NCBI GenBank assembly: GCA_903832005.1
Contig: CAIKZO010000128.1
Location: 1-64,000 of the forward strand
Length of the DNA: 64,000 bases
Reading direction: 5' to 3'
From: Enhydrobacter aerosaccus
GTDB lineage: Bacteria; Pseudomonadota; Alphaproteobacteria; Reyranellales; Reyranellaceae
Below, piece after piece: positions 16,188-25,169 of this stretch; within the stretch, counting starts at the first letter, position 1; each line of letters opens with the position of its first letter. The notes below the pieces were generated by a model. That model was not told where the DNA came from, made no database searches, and saw only the letters and a program-made list of their open reading frames with translations. Position numbers and translations under genes: made by a program.

Positions 16188-17306
16188 ATGAAGGCAATCA
16201 TCGTCGGCGGCGGAGTCATGGGACTCGGCACCGCATGGAATCTCGCCAAGAGCGGCCACGACGTCGAGCTGTTCGAGCAGGGGCCGCTGCCCAATCCACT
16301 GGCCTCGTCGATGGACGAGCACCGGCTGATTCGTCACCCCTACGGCAATCACACAGGCTATGCGCGTTTGATCGACGACGCCTTCGCCGCATGGGACGAG
16401 CTGTGGCGCGATCTCGGCCAGCGCCTCTATGCCGCGACGGGCACGCTCGCCCTCACCGGCAATGGCGCGGACTGGGCCGAGCGATCGGCCGAAAGCCTGC
16501 AGGCGATCGGCCGGCCGATGACCGAGCTGGCGCTCGACGAACTGCCGCGCCGCTTTCCGATGCTCAATTCCACAGGAGTCGAGCATGCCTATTGGCTCGA
16601 CACCGGCGGCGTGCTGTTCGCCCAGGACATCACCTCTGCGCTGGCCCACCACCTCGGTCAGCAACCGAACGTCCGGCTTCACTCCTATACGCCGATCCGC
16701 GCCGTCGACCTCGAGCACGGCCGCGTCACCACCGAGAGCGGCACCGTCCACTCCGCCGACGTGGTGATCGTGGCGGCGGGCGCCTGGGTCGGCCGGCTGC
16801 TCCCTCCGGCCGGCGCGAGGCTCGTGCCGTCGCGCCAGGTCGTGATCTATTTCCGCCTGCCAGACGAGGCGCGCGCTGCCTGGGCGCAGGGACCGATGGT
16901 GATCGACAAGACCGGCGAGGTCGGTCTCTACCTCGTGCCGCCGCATGACGGGCGCGGCATGAAGGTCGGCGATCACGAATTCAGCCGGCGCGGCGATCCC
17001 GATGCCGCGCGCGAGGCCACGGAAGCGGAGATGAGGCCGCTGCTCGATCGCTGCGCCAGCCTGCTGCACGGCTTCGACCGGTGGCGGATCGACCGGCTGA
17101 AAGTCTGCTTCTACACGGTGACCGAGGACGAACGCTTCGTCGTCGAGAAGCAGGGCGCGCGGGGCTGGCTGATGTCGCCCTGCTCCGGCCACGGCTTCAA
17201 GTTCGGCGCGCTGATGGGCAAGGAACTGGCCCGCACCATCGTCTCGGAGCGCGATCCGGCCGCGCACGCGCGCTGGGCAGCCGGTCTCGAAGGCGATACA
17301 AAATAG
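16188..17306 (+). CDS. FAD-dependent amine oxidase, sarcosine oxidase/MTOX-like
   Basis: A 372-aa flavoprotein of the monomeric sarcosine oxidase / N-methyltryptophan oxidase group. The dinucleotide-binding GGGVMGLGTAWNLAKSG lies at residues 7-23 with the acidic ELFEQ end of beta-2. The region KVCFYTVTEDERFVVEK (around 305) includes the Cys that carries FAD covalently in this family. SGHGFKF near 330 is the usual C-terminal flavin motif. Such enzymes oxidise secondary or N-methyl amino acids, releasing H2O2. It is followed 24 bases later by an IlvD/Edd gene, probably one operon. GGAAGAAG precedes the ATG. Confidence 0.86.
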   Translation: MKAIIVGGGVMGLGTAWNLAKSGHDVELFEQGPLPNPLASSMDEHRLIRHPYGNHTGYARLIDDAFAAWDELWRDLGQRLYAATGTLALTGNGADWAERSAESLQAIGRPMTELALDELPRRFPMLNSTGVEHAYWLDTGGVLFAQDITSALAHHLGQQPNVRLHSYTPIRAVDLEHGRVTTESGTVHSADVVIVAAGAWVGRLLPPAGARLVPSRQVVIYFRLPDEARAAWAQGPMVIDKTGEVGLYLVPPHDGRGMKVGDHEFSRRGDPDAAREATEAEMRPLLDRCASLLHGFDRWRIDRLKVCFYTVTEDERFVVEKQGARGWLMSPCSGHGFKFGALMGKELARTIVSERDPAAHARWAAGLEGDTK

Positions 17307-17330
17307 CCTCGATTGAGGAGAGGAAACGAC

Positions 17331-19088
17331 ATGGCATCCGGCAAGCGCGGCGCTAAGAGCACGCCCAAAAAGACCGCCGACAAGAAAGCCACCGGCATGC
17401 GCCAGGGCCTGGCAACGTATGGCGACGCAGGTTTCTCGCTGTTCCTGCGCAAGGCGTTCCTGAAGGCGGGCGGATACACCGACGAAGCGCTCGACCGGCC
17501 GATCGTGGGCATCACCAACACCCACAGCGACTACAATCCCTGCCACGGCAACGTGCCCGACCTGATCGAGGCGGTGAAGCGCGGCGTGCTGATGGCCGGC
17601 GCCATGCCGATGGTCTTCCCGACCATCTCGATCCACGAGAGCTTCTCGCACCCGACCAGCATGTTCCTGCGCAACCTCATGTCGATGGACACCGAGGAGA
17701 TGATCCGCGCCCAGCCGATGGATTCGGTCGTACTGATCGGCGGCTGCGACCAGACCCGGCCCGCCCAGCTGATGGCCGCCGCGTCGGTCGACAAGCCCGC
17801 GGTCGTGCTACCGGTCGGTCCGATGCTGGTCGGCCACTTCAAGGGCGAAGTGCTCGGCGCCTGCACCGATTGCCGCCGCCTGTGGGGCCAGTATCGCGCC
17901 GGCACCTTCTCCGAACAGGACATCGAAAAGGTGAGTGAGCGTCTGGCGCCGACCAAGGGCACCTGCATGGTGATGGGCACCGCCAGCACCATGGGCTGCA
18001 TCGTCGAGACGCTCGGCATGGGCCTGCCCAACTCGGGCTCGATTCCGGCCACCCATTCCGACCGACTGCGTGTCGCCGAGGCGACCGGCAAGCTCGCCGC
18101 CGAAATGGCCGTGAAGCAGGGCCCGAAGCCCAGCGAGATCATGACCAAGGCTGCGTTCCGCAACGCCCTCACCGTGTTGCAGGCGATCGGTGGCTCGACC
18201 AACGCGCTGGTTCATCTCACCGCCGTGGCGCGCCGTCTCGGCATCGACATCGAGCTCGAGGAGTTCGACCAGATCGGCCGCAACGTGCAGGTGCTGGTCG
18301 ATCTCAAGCCCTCGGGCGACCACTACATGGAGCATTTCCATTGGGCCGGCGGCAACTCGCGCCTGATGAAGGAGATCCGCAAGACGCTCGACGAGAAGTG
18401 CAAGACCGTTGCGGGCAAGACGATCAAGCAGGTGATCGACGCGGCCGAAATGGTGCCGGGCCAGACCGTCATCCGCACCTCGAAGAACCCGATCAAGGAG
18501 ACCGGCGGCATGGCCGTGCTGCGCGGCAACCTCGCCCCGCGCGGCGCCGTGATCAAGCATGCCGCGGCAACACCCGCGCTGCTGACGCACACCGGCCGCG
18601 CCGTCGTGTTCGACTCGCTGGAGGACCTCGCCGCGCGCGGTGACGATCCCAATCTCGACGTGAAGGCCGACGATGTCCTTGTGCTGCGCAATGCCGGCCC
18701 CAAGGGTGCGCCCGGCATGCCGGAAGCCGGTTCCTTCCCGATCCCGATGAAGCTCGCCCGCGCGGGCGTGAAGGACATGATCCGCATCTCCGATGCGCGC
18801 ATGAGCGGCACGGCCTTCGGCACCATCGTTCTGCACATCGCGCCGGAGTCCGCCGTCGGCGGCCCGCTGGCGCTGGTCAAGACCGGCGATCGCATCACGC
18901 TCGATGTACCCAAGCGCAAGATCGAGTTGCTGGTCTCGGCCAAGGAGCTCGCCACGCGCAAGAAAGCGTGGAAAGCACCGCCGCCGCATCCCGGCAGCGA
19001 CCGCGGCTACACCGGCCTGTTCCACAAGACCGTGCTGCAGGCCGACGAAGGCGTCGACTTCGACTTCCTGGGGCCGGCCAAACCGTGA
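17331..19088 (+). CDS. IlvD/Edd-family dehydratase, probably sugar-acid dehydratase
   Basis: A 585-aa Fe-S dehydratase. It has GGCDQTRPAQLMAA for the first cluster ligand, CTDCRRLWGQYRAG, and GTCMVMGTASTMGC for the second ligand. The GTASTM form is characteristic of [2Fe-2S] pentonate/hexonate dehydratases (L-arabinonate, D-xylonate types), where dihydroxy-acid dehydratase has GMYTANTM. The C-terminal ISDARMSGTAFGT is conserved throughout the family. Start 17331 follows GAGGAGAGGAAA. The stop overlaps the GTG of the glycosyltransferase gene (GTGA). The expected reaction is dehydration of a sugar acid to a 2-keto-3-deoxy acid; IlvD activity is possible but less likely. Confidence 0.85.
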   Translation: MASGKRGAKSTPKKTADKKATGMRQGLATYGDAGFSLFLRKAFLKAGGYTDEALDRPIVGITNTHSDYNPCHGNVPDLIEAVKRGVLMAGAMPMVFPTISIHESFSHPTSMFLRNLMSMDTEEMIRAQPMDSVVLIGGCDQTRPAQLMAAASVDKPAVVLPVGPMLVGHFKGEVLGACTDCRRLWGQYRAGTFSEQDIEKVSERLAPTKGTCMVMGTASTMGCIVETLGMGLPNSGSIPATHSDRLRVAEATGKLAAEMAVKQGPKPSEIMTKAAFRNALTVLQAIGGSTNALVHLTAVARRLGIDIELEEFDQIGRNVQVLVDLKPSGDHYMEHFHWAGGNSRLMKEIRKTLDEKCKTVAGKTIKQVIDAAEMVPGQTVIRTSKNPIKETGGMAVLRGNLAPRGAVIKHAAATPALLTHTGRAVVFDSLEDLAARGDDPNLDVKADDVLVLRNAGPKGAPGMPEAGSFPIPMKLARAGVKDMIRISDARMSGTAFGTIVLHIAPESAVGGPLALVKTGDRITLDVPKRKIELLVSAKELATRKKAWKAPPPHPGSDRGYTGLFHKTVLQADEGVDFDFLGPAKP

Positions 19089-20080
19089 CGGAGACTTCTC
19101 TCCCGAAGATCTCCGTTGTCGTCACCTGCTACAACACGCGCGACTATATCGCCGACGCGATCCGATCGGTCGCGCGGCAGACGCTCGGCGACTTCGAGTG
19201 CGTGATCGTCGACGATGCCTCGACCGACGATTCCGCCGCCGTCATCCAGAAGACGCTCGATGAGTTGAACGACAGTCGCTTCTCGCTGGCCCGGCTGGAG
19301 AAGAACGTGGGCCAGACCGGCGCCACGCGGCGCGGGCTGCAACTCACCAAAGCCCCGTTCGTCTGCTTCCTCGATTCGGACGACCTGTGGCACGAGACTT
19401 TCCTCCAGCGCCATCTCGCCGCCCATCTCAACGAGAGCTACGCCGTGGGCTTCACCGCCTGCAATGCGCGCCTGATCGACGGCACCGACACACTCATCGC
19501 CGGCACGGTTTACTGGTTCGGCAAAGACCGCGCGGTCGCCGACCGGGGTGTGGCCTTCGCTCCGATCGATGCCGCGCGCGTGCCCACCATCGACACCGAG
19601 AAGAAGACGGTGACCTGGCAGCCGCAGACGCCGTACCGGCTCTACACCAAGCGGCTGGTCCACTGGGTCTGGGTCTCGACCTCGTCGATGATGTTCCGCC
19701 GTTCGCTGATAGACCTCGTCTTCCCTGACGACGACGAGACCTATCGCCTGCACATGGATTTCTACATCGTCGTCATGGCCCAGATGGTGTCGGGCTCGCT
19801 GCTGATCGACGAGGCGCTCTATTCCTATCGCCTGCATGGCCGCAACTTCGCCGCCAACAACCCCGTCCTGGGCGGCCGGCTGCATATGTCGGCCCGCAAC
19901 TGGGGCGACACTTACGCCACCATGCTGGACCGCATGCTGGGCGCCATGGTCCGGCATGGGGACAGATTCGCAGCGGCCCTGGGAGACCGGCAATACCGCA
20001 AAATGCTGCTCCGCATGCAGGCAGCGCGTAAACCCATACTCATTTCATGGATTTGGGTGCTTCGCAGTATTTTAGCGTAG
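19085..20080 (+). CDS. Glycosyltransferase family 2
   Basis: A 331-aa GT-A-fold glycosyltransferase. The N-terminus ISVVVTCYNTRDYIADAIRSV is the standard GT2 opening, followed by CVIVDDAS (nucleotide-binding Asp) and FLDSDDLW as the metal-binding DxD. The C-terminal part is basic. It starts at GTG 19085, overlapping the dehydratase stop by 4 bases, so it is translationally coupled although the functions seem unrelated. The role is probably in surface polysaccharide synthesis; donor and acceptor are unknown. Confidence 0.88.
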   Translation: MTETSLPKISVVVTCYNTRDYIADAIRSVARQTLGDFECVIVDDASTDDSAAVIQKTLDELNDSRFSLARLEKNVGQTGATRRGLQLTKAPFVCFLDSDDLWHETFLQRHLAAHLNESYAVGFTACNARLIDGTDTLIAGTVYWFGKDRAVADRGVAFAPIDAARVPTIDTEKKTVTWQPQTPYRLYTKRLVHWVWVSTSSMMFRRSLIDLVFPDDDETYRLHMDFYIVVMAQMVSGSLLIDEALYSYRLHGRNFAANNPVLGGRLHMSARNWGDTYATMLDRMLGAMVRHGDRFAAALGDRQYRKMLLRMQAARKPILISWIWVLRSILA

Positions 20081-20148
20081 CACTCCCCCTGCACCATTGT
20101 GGAACCGCACCTTAGCCATGTATCTTCACGGCTTAGGGGAGCGCAGCG

Positions 20149-21525
20149 TTGATCCCAATAAGGCTAGTTTGGCGGCTTCTGGCAGTAGCAGGAGGGTGTG
20201 CCGGACTACTCGTCGGCGAGTTGGCTATCGCGCAGACAAAAGCGCCCGAACCGATCTCCGCAGCAGCGGATGATCTGTCGCGCCAGTATGACGCGGCGTT
20301 CCAGGAGATGCTGGCGCACCCGGCCGACCTGGACGTTCTGTTCAAGTTCGCTTCACTAGCCAGCAAGACCGGCGACCTTGAAGGCGCTGTCTCGGCGCTG
20401 GAGCGCATGCTGCTGATCAACGGCGACCTGCCGCGCGTCCGCCTCGAACTGGGTGTCCTCTACTACCGCCTCGGCTCTTATGAGGTCGCGCGTACCTATC
20501 TCGACAGCGCGCTCAAGTCGCCCAACCTGCCGCCGGACGTGCGTAGCCGCGCCGAGCAGTTCATGACCCAGGTGCAGAACCAGCAGAAGTCGTCGCAGTT
20601 CTCCGGCGAGGCGTTCTTCGGCTGGCGCTACCAGTCCAACGCCAACCTCGGCCCCGCCTCGGCGAACGTGCAGTTGTTCGGTCAGGTCGCCAACCTCAGC
20701 CAGAACTCGCTGGGCTCGCCCGACTGGGGCGTCGTCAGCACCGTGCAGCTGCGCCACCGCTACGATCTCGGCCGCCAGGACAATTCGGCGATCGAGACCC
20801 AGTTGACCGCCTACGCCAACCGCCAGTTCACGGTGCAGTCTGGCAACGTCTCTCTGCTCGACCTCATCAGCGGTCCGCGCTTCCAAGTGTTCAACGGCAT
20901 CTTCGAAGATGTCACGCTGAAGCCGTTCGGTGCGTTCGGCGCCATCTGGGTCAACGACACACCCTATTATCCGAGCTACGGCGCGGGCCTCGAAGAAAGC
21001 GTGCTGCTCAGCGACCGGCTGCGCAACACCACGACCTTCGTCTTCCGCAAACACGACAACCAGAACACCTGGTACCTGCCGACCAACGTCCAGCTGCGTG
21101 GCATGGAATATTCGGGCAATTCGAACTTCCAGTTCCAGCTGAGCCCGATGGTCTCGGTCTACGGCATCGGCAGCGCCCAGCGCTTCCAGGCCGAGCAGGT
21201 TCAGTGGCAGAGTTACATGCTGTGGGGCCTGGGCGGCGGCATGTCGTTCAAGTTCGCCGACCCGGTGCTGAAGACCGGTCTGGCCTGGACCATCAGCCTG
21301 GCGGTGACCGAGCAATGGTGGACTTACGACGCACCCGATCCCACCGTCGACCCGAATACCATGCGGACTCAAAACGATATGATCGCCAATGTGGTGCTAT
21401 CGGTCCCGTTCGACGATCGGACGACCTTTTCCCTGACCGGCAGCCGGTTCACGCGTGCGGCCTCGCTGCCCAACTATGCCTTCGAGAACAACAGTTTCAT
21501 GTTCGGCGTGAGTTATCGCTTCTAG
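20149..21525 (+). CDS. TPR plus outer-membrane beta-barrel protein, Slam/DUF560-like
   Basis: A 458-aa exported protein. Residues 1-28 form a signal peptide (AIAQ cleavage). Residues ~40-145 contain TPR-like helices (LDVLFKFASLASKTGDLEGAVSALERML and LGVLYYRLGSYEVARTYLDSAL). From ~155 to the end it is amphipathic beta-barrel, opening with FFGWRYQSNANLGPAS and finishing SFMFGVSYRF, whose terminal Phe is typical of BAM substrates. This TPR-barrel order and the YxSNxNxGP opening match surface lipoprotein assembly modulators (Slam), which move TbpB-like proteins across the outer membrane. It starts at TTG 20149 with AGGGGAG 7 bases upstream. The next gene encodes a likely cargo. Confidence 0.72.
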   Translation: MIPIRLVWRLLAVAGGCAGLLVGELAIAQTKAPEPISAAADDLSRQYDAAFQEMLAHPADLDVLFKFASLASKTGDLEGAVSALERMLLINGDLPRVRLELGVLYYRLGSYEVARTYLDSALKSPNLPPDVRSRAEQFMTQVQNQQKSSQFSGEAFFGWRYQSNANLGPASANVQLFGQVANLSQNSLGSPDWGVVSTVQLRHRYDLGRQDNSAIETQLTAYANRQFTVQSGNVSLLDLISGPRFQVFNGIFEDVTLKPFGAFGAIWVNDTPYYPSYGAGLEESVLLSDRLRNTTTFVFRKHDNQNTWYLPTNVQLRGMEYSGNSNFQFQLSPMVSVYGIGSAQRFQAEQVQWQSYMLWGLGGGMSFKFADPVLKTGLAWTISLAVTEQWWTYDAPDPTVDPNTMRTQNDMIANVVLSVPFDDRTTFSLTGSRFTRAASLPNYAFENNSFMFGVSYRF

Positions 21526-21548
21526 CAACACCCGAGAAGGAGACGGAC

Positions 21549-23252
21549 ATGGCGAAATCGACGCTGACCGGATTGCCTCTTGCAGGCGCGGCCCTCGCGG
21601 GCGCGCTGGCCCTCACACCTGCCGGAACCGCTTGGGCGCAAGCCTCGCGCGTCGGCGTCACCTCGGCGACCAACGGCGATCCGCTCGGCAAGCCGCCCAG
21701 CGATAACGAGCGCGTGCTGCGCATCGGCATCGACGTACAGGCCAACGAGGTCGTGACCACCCACGACAACGACCGCGCCCACCTGGTCTTCCTCGACGGC
21801 ACGTCGCTCACGGTCGGGCCCAACGCCCAGCTCACCATCGACAAGTTCGTCTACGATCCCAACACCAAGACCGGCGATCTGGCGATAACGGCCACCGCCG
21901 GCGTCTTCCGCCTGGTCGGCGGCAAGATCAGCAAAAGCAATGCGATCACCATCGCCACGCCCTCCGGCACGATCGGCATCCGCGGCGGTATCGGGGTCTT
22001 CAGGATCACCGGAGGCAGCACGATCGCGGCCTTCCTGTTCGGCCACAACATGACCGTCTCCAACAACGGTCAGACGCAGAACGTGACGCGTCCCGGCTCC
22101 CAGGTGATGTCCAACTTCGGAGCGTCGCCCAGCCCACCCTCCCTGCTGCCGCCGGGTGGCCTGAGCGCCGCCATCAATTCACTCGAGACCGGCAACTCCA
22201 GCAACAACAACGGCGGCGGTGGCGTCGGTCAGGCCGACACGCGCGCCGCCTCGTCCGGCTTCTCCGGCACGAACACCGGTGGGCCGCCTCCGTCGGGCGT
22301 CACACCTCCTCCGCCGGGCCCACCTTCCGATCCTCGCCCTGGCCTACCTCCAATAACGCCAACGCCGACGGGAGGGGTGACGCCGGACCCGATCCCCAAG
22401 ACCACGCAGACCCTGAAGGGCTTCGTCGGCGGTCTGGTCGTCCAGGGCAGTACGCACGGCCACATCACCACGACCCAGGTACCGCTCGCGGCGACCGCCC
22501 AGGCGGGTGACCTCACGCTCACCACCACCGCTTCGGACAGTACGGCGAAGGGCATCATCATCGTGCGCAACATCGATCGCACGCTGACCTCGCCCACGCT
22601 CAAGCTGCCGATCGGCGTCCAGGCGGGAAGCAGCTTCTTCCAGGACGACCAGAACTACATCTCCGGCGCGACGGCCGGCACAGGCACATCGACACCGTTG
22701 ATCGGCCGGACGACTACCGTCACGCAGGACACGGCCCTGTACAGCAGCAACCAGATCCCCAGCAGTGCGCTGCCTTACGTCGGCACGGGATCCTGTGCCT
22801 GCGAGTTCCTGACCTTTGGCGAATGGCAAACCAAGGTCACCAGCGGCAACACGACCTACACCGTCTCGCAGGCGCCTTGGGTCGCCGGCACGGTCGCGGT
22901 CCAGTTGCCGAATACCGGCAGCGCCTCGTTCAGCGGCATTATGCTGGGTCAGGCTCAGAATTCCGGCAGCGCGATCCGGAACGTCACCGGCTCATATGGC
23001 ATGAGCTATAGCTGGGGTCTCGGGGCTGGTAGCTTCGGCGCGTCGTTCGACAATAGAAGCTATACGGGCGCAGTGGTCGGCACCGGTGGCGCCAGCTTCA
23101 CCGGCGCTTTCGCCGGCAGCGGCAATGTCGGCACCCTGGCGGGCGCGTTCTATAGTTCGCCAACTGCCGCTGTTGCGGGCCAGGCGGGCACGTTCGGCAT
23201 CACCGGCTCTGGCTACGCCGCGTCGGGCATCTTCGCGGGCAACAAGAACTAG
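21549..23252 (+). CDS. Exported FecR-domain protein with C-terminal TbpB-like barrel, putative Slam cargo
   Basis: A 567-aa protein. Residues 1-31 form a signal peptide ending AWA|Q, with no lipobox Cys. A FecR-type beta domain spans ~50-170 (AHLVFLDGTSLTVGPNAQL, ITIATPSGTIGIRGG). A low-complexity Asn/Gly/Pro linker spans ~205-280 (PPPPGPPSDPRPGLPP). The remainder is Gly/Ser/Thr-rich beta structure with a CAC pair near 418. The last ~110 residues (ASFTGAFAG, LAGAFYSS, GTFGITG, GIFAGNKN) resemble the TbpB-type 8-stranded barrel found at the C-terminus of Slam cargo. AAGGAG precedes the ATG, 23 bases after the barrel gene. It probably ends at or beyond the cell surface. Confidence 0.68.
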   Translation: MAKSTLTGLPLAGAALAGALALTPAGTAWAQASRVGVTSATNGDPLGKPPSDNERVLRIGIDVQANEVVTTHDNDRAHLVFLDGTSLTVGPNAQLTIDKFVYDPNTKTGDLAITATAGVFRLVGGKISKSNAITIATPSGTIGIRGGIGVFRITGGSTIAAFLFGHNMTVSNNGQTQNVTRPGSQVMSNFGASPSPPSLLPPGGLSAAINSLETGNSSNNNGGGGVGQADTRAASSGFSGTNTGGPPPSGVTPPPPGPPSDPRPGLPPITPTPTGGVTPDPIPKTTQTLKGFVGGLVVQGSTHGHITTTQVPLAATAQAGDLTLTTTASDSTAKGIIIVRNIDRTLTSPTLKLPIGVQAGSSFFQDDQNYISGATAGTGTSTPLIGRTTTVTQDTALYSSNQIPSSALPYVGTGSCACEFLTFGEWQTKVTSGNTTYTVSQAPWVAGTVAVQLPNTGSASFSGIMLGQAQNSGSAIRNVTGSYGMSYSWGLGAGSFGASFDNRSYTGAVVGTGGASFTGAFAGSGNVGTLAGAFYSSPTAAVAGQAGTFGITGSGYAASGIFAGNKN

Positions 23253-23731
23253 GCTTTGCGGCCGGCGATGAAGTCGGCGATGCCGGCGATGTCGTCGCGC
23301 CGGAACCAGGGCAAAGCCGTGTCGGCCGGCTTTGCATCGGCCGCGATAGCGGCAATGGCGGAATCGTTGGCGGCCAGCGACGGCACGTCGCCGGCACGCA
23401 CCTCGATCTTGGGATGCGGCTCGCGTTTGTAGCCCTCGATCAGCACGATGTCCGTCGGCGCCAGGCGCGCCAGCACCTCTTCCAGCGGCGGATCGGCCTG
23501 CTCACGCATGATCGCGTAGCGCTGGCCGCCGACCAGGGCGACCTCGGTGGCGCCCGCGGCGCGGTGGCGAAAGGAATCGGTGCCCGGCCGGTCGATGTCG
23601 ACGGCGTGATGGGCGTGCTTGATCGTGGCCACCGTCCAGCCGCGCCGCACGAACTCCGCGACCAGCCGCTCGGTCAGTGTCGTCTTGCCCGCGTTCTTCC
23701 AGCCGGTGACGCCGAACACGAACGGCTTCAT
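23249..23731 (-). CDS. mobB: Molybdopterin-guanine dinucleotide biosynthesis adaptor MobB
   Basis: A 160-aa P-loop protein. The Walker A motif GWKNAGKTTL lies at residues 9-18. TIKHAHHAVDIDRPGTDSFRHRAAGA is the family's central signature, and VLIEGYKREPHPKIEV is the Walker B region. MobB assists MobA in adding GMP to molybdopterin, making bis-MGD for enzymes such as formate dehydrogenase. It starts in the stop of fdhD (TAATG overlap) and ends in a 4-base CTAG overlap with the convergent FecR-barrel gene. Confidence 0.93.
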   Translation of the reverse strand: MKPFVFGVTGWKNAGKTTLTERLVAEFVRRGWTVATIKHAHHAVDIDRPGTDSFRHRAAGATEVALVGGQRYAIMREQADPPLEEVLARLAPTDIVLIEGYKREPHPKIEVRAGDVPSLAANDSAIAAIAADAKPADTALPWFRRDDIAGIADFIAGRKA

Positions 23732-24528
23732 TACGGCCCGATCCGGTCCGCGAGCGCATAGGCCGTGAGGCGGCTTTCGCGCACGAAGGCCACCAGCGCG
23801 ATGCCGGCCTGCTCGGCGGTCGCGATGGCGAGCGACGTCGGCGCCGAGACCGCGGCGATGGCGGCAGCACCGATGGCCGCGGCCTTCTGCACCATCTCGT
23901 AGGAGCAGCGGCTGGTCACCACGACGAAGCCGCCGGGTGCTATGTCCATCCTGGCAATCGCGCCCGCCAGCTTGTCGAGCGCGTTGTGCCGGCCGACATC
24001 CTCGCGCACGGCGATCAAGGTGCCGTCCTTGTCGGCCCAGCCCGCCGCATGCACGGCGCCGCTTTCCTTGTTGAGAGGCTGCTGTCCGGGGAGCGCCGCC
24101 ATGGCGCGCTGGATGGCACGGCGCGAGACCGTCGCCGCCTCCTTCACCGTCGCCACCGGCCGCATTGCCGCGTCGATACTGTCGACACCGCACAGGCCGC
24201 AGCCCGTGCGGCCGGCCAGCGTGCGCCGCCGCTCCTGGAGGGCGGCCATGCGCTGAGCCGCGATCTCGAGCTTCACCTCGATCCCGAGCGGGCTTTCGTC
24301 GACGTCGATGTCGTAGATTTCGGACGGCCTGGCGACCAGGCCTTCGGTGAGCGAGAAGCCCCGGGCAAAATCCTCGAGGTCCCGCGGGGTCGCCATCATC
24401 ACGGCGTGGCTGATGCCGTTGTAGACCAGCGCCACCGCCACTTCCTCGACGACGACCTCGTCGATGGTCTCCTCGCCCGCCGCCGTCAGGCGACGCGCGG
24501 AGCGATGAACCGCGCCGCGCTCGCCCAT
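23731..24528 (-). CDS. fdhD: Formate dehydrogenase sulfurtransferase FdhD
   Basis: A 265-aa cytoplasmic protein. It has EEVAVALVYNGISHAVMMATPRDLEDFARGFSLTEGL in the N-terminal half. The catalytic GCGLCG (CxxC) near residue 110 carries the sulfur, and DVGRHNALDKL near 180 is the GDP/cofactor-binding motif. FdhD passes sulfur from a cysteine desulfurase to the Mo/W-bis-MGD cofactor of formate dehydrogenase. It lies directly upstream of mobB and downstream of the DUF992 gene in a same-strand run that includes selA-selB-selC, which supports a selenium-dependent formate dehydrogenase in this organism. Confidence 0.95.
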   Translation of the reverse strand: MGERGAVHRSARRLTAAGEETIDEVVVEEVAVALVYNGISHAVMMATPRDLEDFARGFSLTEGLVARPSEIYDIDVDESPLGIEVKLEIAAQRMAALQERRRTLAGRTGCGLCGVDSIDAAMRPVATVKEAATVSRRAIQRAMAALPGQQPLNKESGAVHAAGWADKDGTLIAVREDVGRHNALDKLAGAIARMDIAPGGFVVVTSRCSYEMVQKAAAIGAAAIAAVSAPTSLAIATAEQAGIALVAFVRESRLTAYALADRIGP

Positions 24529-24541
24529 GGCCGGCGGTAGC

Positions 24542-25060
24542 CTACTTGCCGGCGACGAGAGCGACTTCGCCGATACCGGCGGCGACGTTCAGGCCGACGC
24601 TGCCCTCGACGCTGACCGGCTGAAGGGTGATCTGCTTGTTGCTGCCACCGATCAGCACGTTGGCGCCGAGGCCGAGGCCCGCGGAGACCGAGGCCGTCAC
24701 GCCGGCATAGCTGCCCGCGAGCGAGCCGTCGCTGATTGCGCCCGGCGCGAACACCAGCCACACGACATGCGCTTCCTTGGTGAAGCCGATGTCGACGCCA
24801 TATTTCTTGATCGATCCCTTGTAGGGTTCGGCGATGCCGTCGGTGCGCGCGAACAGGCAGTTGAGGTCCTTCGACGAGCCGAAGACGAAGCCCACGCCGC
24901 CCGCGACGTTGCAGGTGAGCGAGCCGACGTTGACGCCGGACTTGCCGGTGGCCTGCGCCGTGCCGGGTGCTGCCGGCGCCTGCGCGTGGCTCTGCCCGTA
25001 CTTCGCCGCGCCAACGATCAGCATTGCAGCTCCGAGAATTGCCCAGATCGACCGTTGCAT
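24542..25060 (-). CDS. DUF992 exported protein
   Basis: A 172-aa protein with a signal peptide (residues 1-27, SHA|Q). It shows the DUF992 signature: VNVGSLTCNVAGGVGFVFGS, then SSKDLNCLFART, GSIKKYGVDIGFTKEAHVVW, and a Gly-rich LGLGANVLIGG end. The two Cys residues probably form a disulfide. DUF992 proteins are common in alphaproteobacteria, with no known role. Its place between tRNA-Sec and fdhD on the same strand may be incidental. CDS spacing to fdhD is 13 bases. Confidence 0.88.
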   Translation of the reverse strand: MQRSIWAILGAAMLIVGAAKYGQSHAQAPAAPGTAQATGKSGVNVGSLTCNVAGGVGFVFGSSKDLNCLFARTDGIAEPYKGSIKKYGVDIGFTKEAHVVWLVFAPGAISDGSLAGSYAGVTASVSAGLGLGANVLIGGSNKQITLQPVSVEGSVGLNVAAGIGEVALVAGK

Positions 25061-25169
25061 TGCGAGTCTCCTCTGCCGGCCGAAATGGCCGTGCGGTTGG
25101 GGGCCGACCCTACACCGGATCGGCCGGTCGCCTCAAACCGGATAAAGGTATTACCGGTTGAAAATAGAG

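Noticed and set aside
22290-22390. Pro/Gly-rich tract read as a coding repeat array or recombination site
   Set aside because: It is in frame and reads as a normal low-complexity linker of the FecR-barrel protein.
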